Assembly: GCF_019654975.1 (NCBI RefSeq)
Contig: NZ_BPEW01000003.1
Span: 62,001-126,000, forward strand
Reading direction: 5' to 3'
Source: Shewanella sp. c952
GTDB taxonomy: Bacteria > Pseudomonadota > Gammaproteobacteria > Enterobacterales > Shewanellaceae
Length of the DNA: 64,000 bases
Within the stretch, counting starts at the first letter, position 1, and each line of letters opens with the position of its first letter. The translations under genes and the position numbers were made by a program. Below are positions 62,910 to 64,000 of this stretch, in pieces. The notes under the pieces are model-generated. The model was not told the DNA's origin. It ran no database searches and worked only from the letters and a program-made list of their open reading frames with translations.

Positions 62910-64000
<1,091 letters not shown>

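Overview
This 64 kb window is chromosomal DNA of a gammaproteobacterium, most likely a Shewanella. That placement is inferred from the gene content and order. The clues are a Pla-1/cef (VolA-type) lipase lipoprotein, paired lipoproteins with CxxCH motifs, the yciK-rluB-scpB-scpA-yciO-rnm block next to a trp operon with split trpG/trpD and fused trpCF, and the aat-bpt-infA-clpA-clpS-cspD-monomeric icd block. No rRNA or tRNA gene was seen, and there is no insertion sequence, prophage or CRISPR array.

Layout. 0-6 kb: an AI-2E family permease cut by the left edge, a TIGR01777 epimerase, and the ybbP-ybbA/tesA locus. 6-17 kb: a DUF481 beta-barrel protein, two related CxxCH lipoproteins (one fused to a parallel beta-helix), an AraC-type regulator, SohB, and the VolA-like lipase. 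17-22 kb: yciK facing a minus-strand operon rnm-yciO-scpA-scpB-rluB. 22-29 kb: a complete trpLEGDCFBA operon with a readable attenuator, including a leader peptide with three consecutive Trp codons.

29.3-33.5 kb is the most notable region: a chromosomal integron. An intact intI lies convergent to trpA and carries a perfect LexA box (CTGTATATATATACAG) in its promoter. It is followed by five gene cassettes, four complete attC sites and a fifth truncated attC. The ends of each cassette are inverted complements of each other, so cassette boundaries can be read to the base. The cassettes encode a four-helix membrane protein, a small membrane protein with a Ser/Gly tail, a lipoprotein, a DUF4275-like protein, and a RidA-like lipoprotein lacking the usual catalytic Arg. 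A DapA-family lyase on the opposite strand closes the region.

34.8-47 kb: a SpoIIAA-like protein, yciB-yciI-xthA, then a minus-strand operon for a cupredoxin-like protein, a GGDEF-EAL protein with a degenerate GGDEF motif, and an outer-membrane protein. A chemotaxis receptor, a DUF1097 protein, a second RsgA-type GTPase, azurin behind a Fur-like box, and a single prepilin follow. 47-57 kb: creA, yegD, an nfeD-SPFH pair, trhO, a GST, an amidohydrolase, and a LysE exporter divergent from a MocR/PdxR-type regulator. 57-64 kb: a glycine-zipper protein, then the N-degron pathway genes aat, bpt, clpA and clpS with infA and cspD, ending in monomeric NADP isocitrate dehydrogenase cut by the right edge.

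Two short elements with inverted ends (13956-14221 and about 43364-43685) sit in intergenic gaps and look like non-autonomous mobile or repeat elements. All assignments come from reading the sequence and recalling families; no database search was run.
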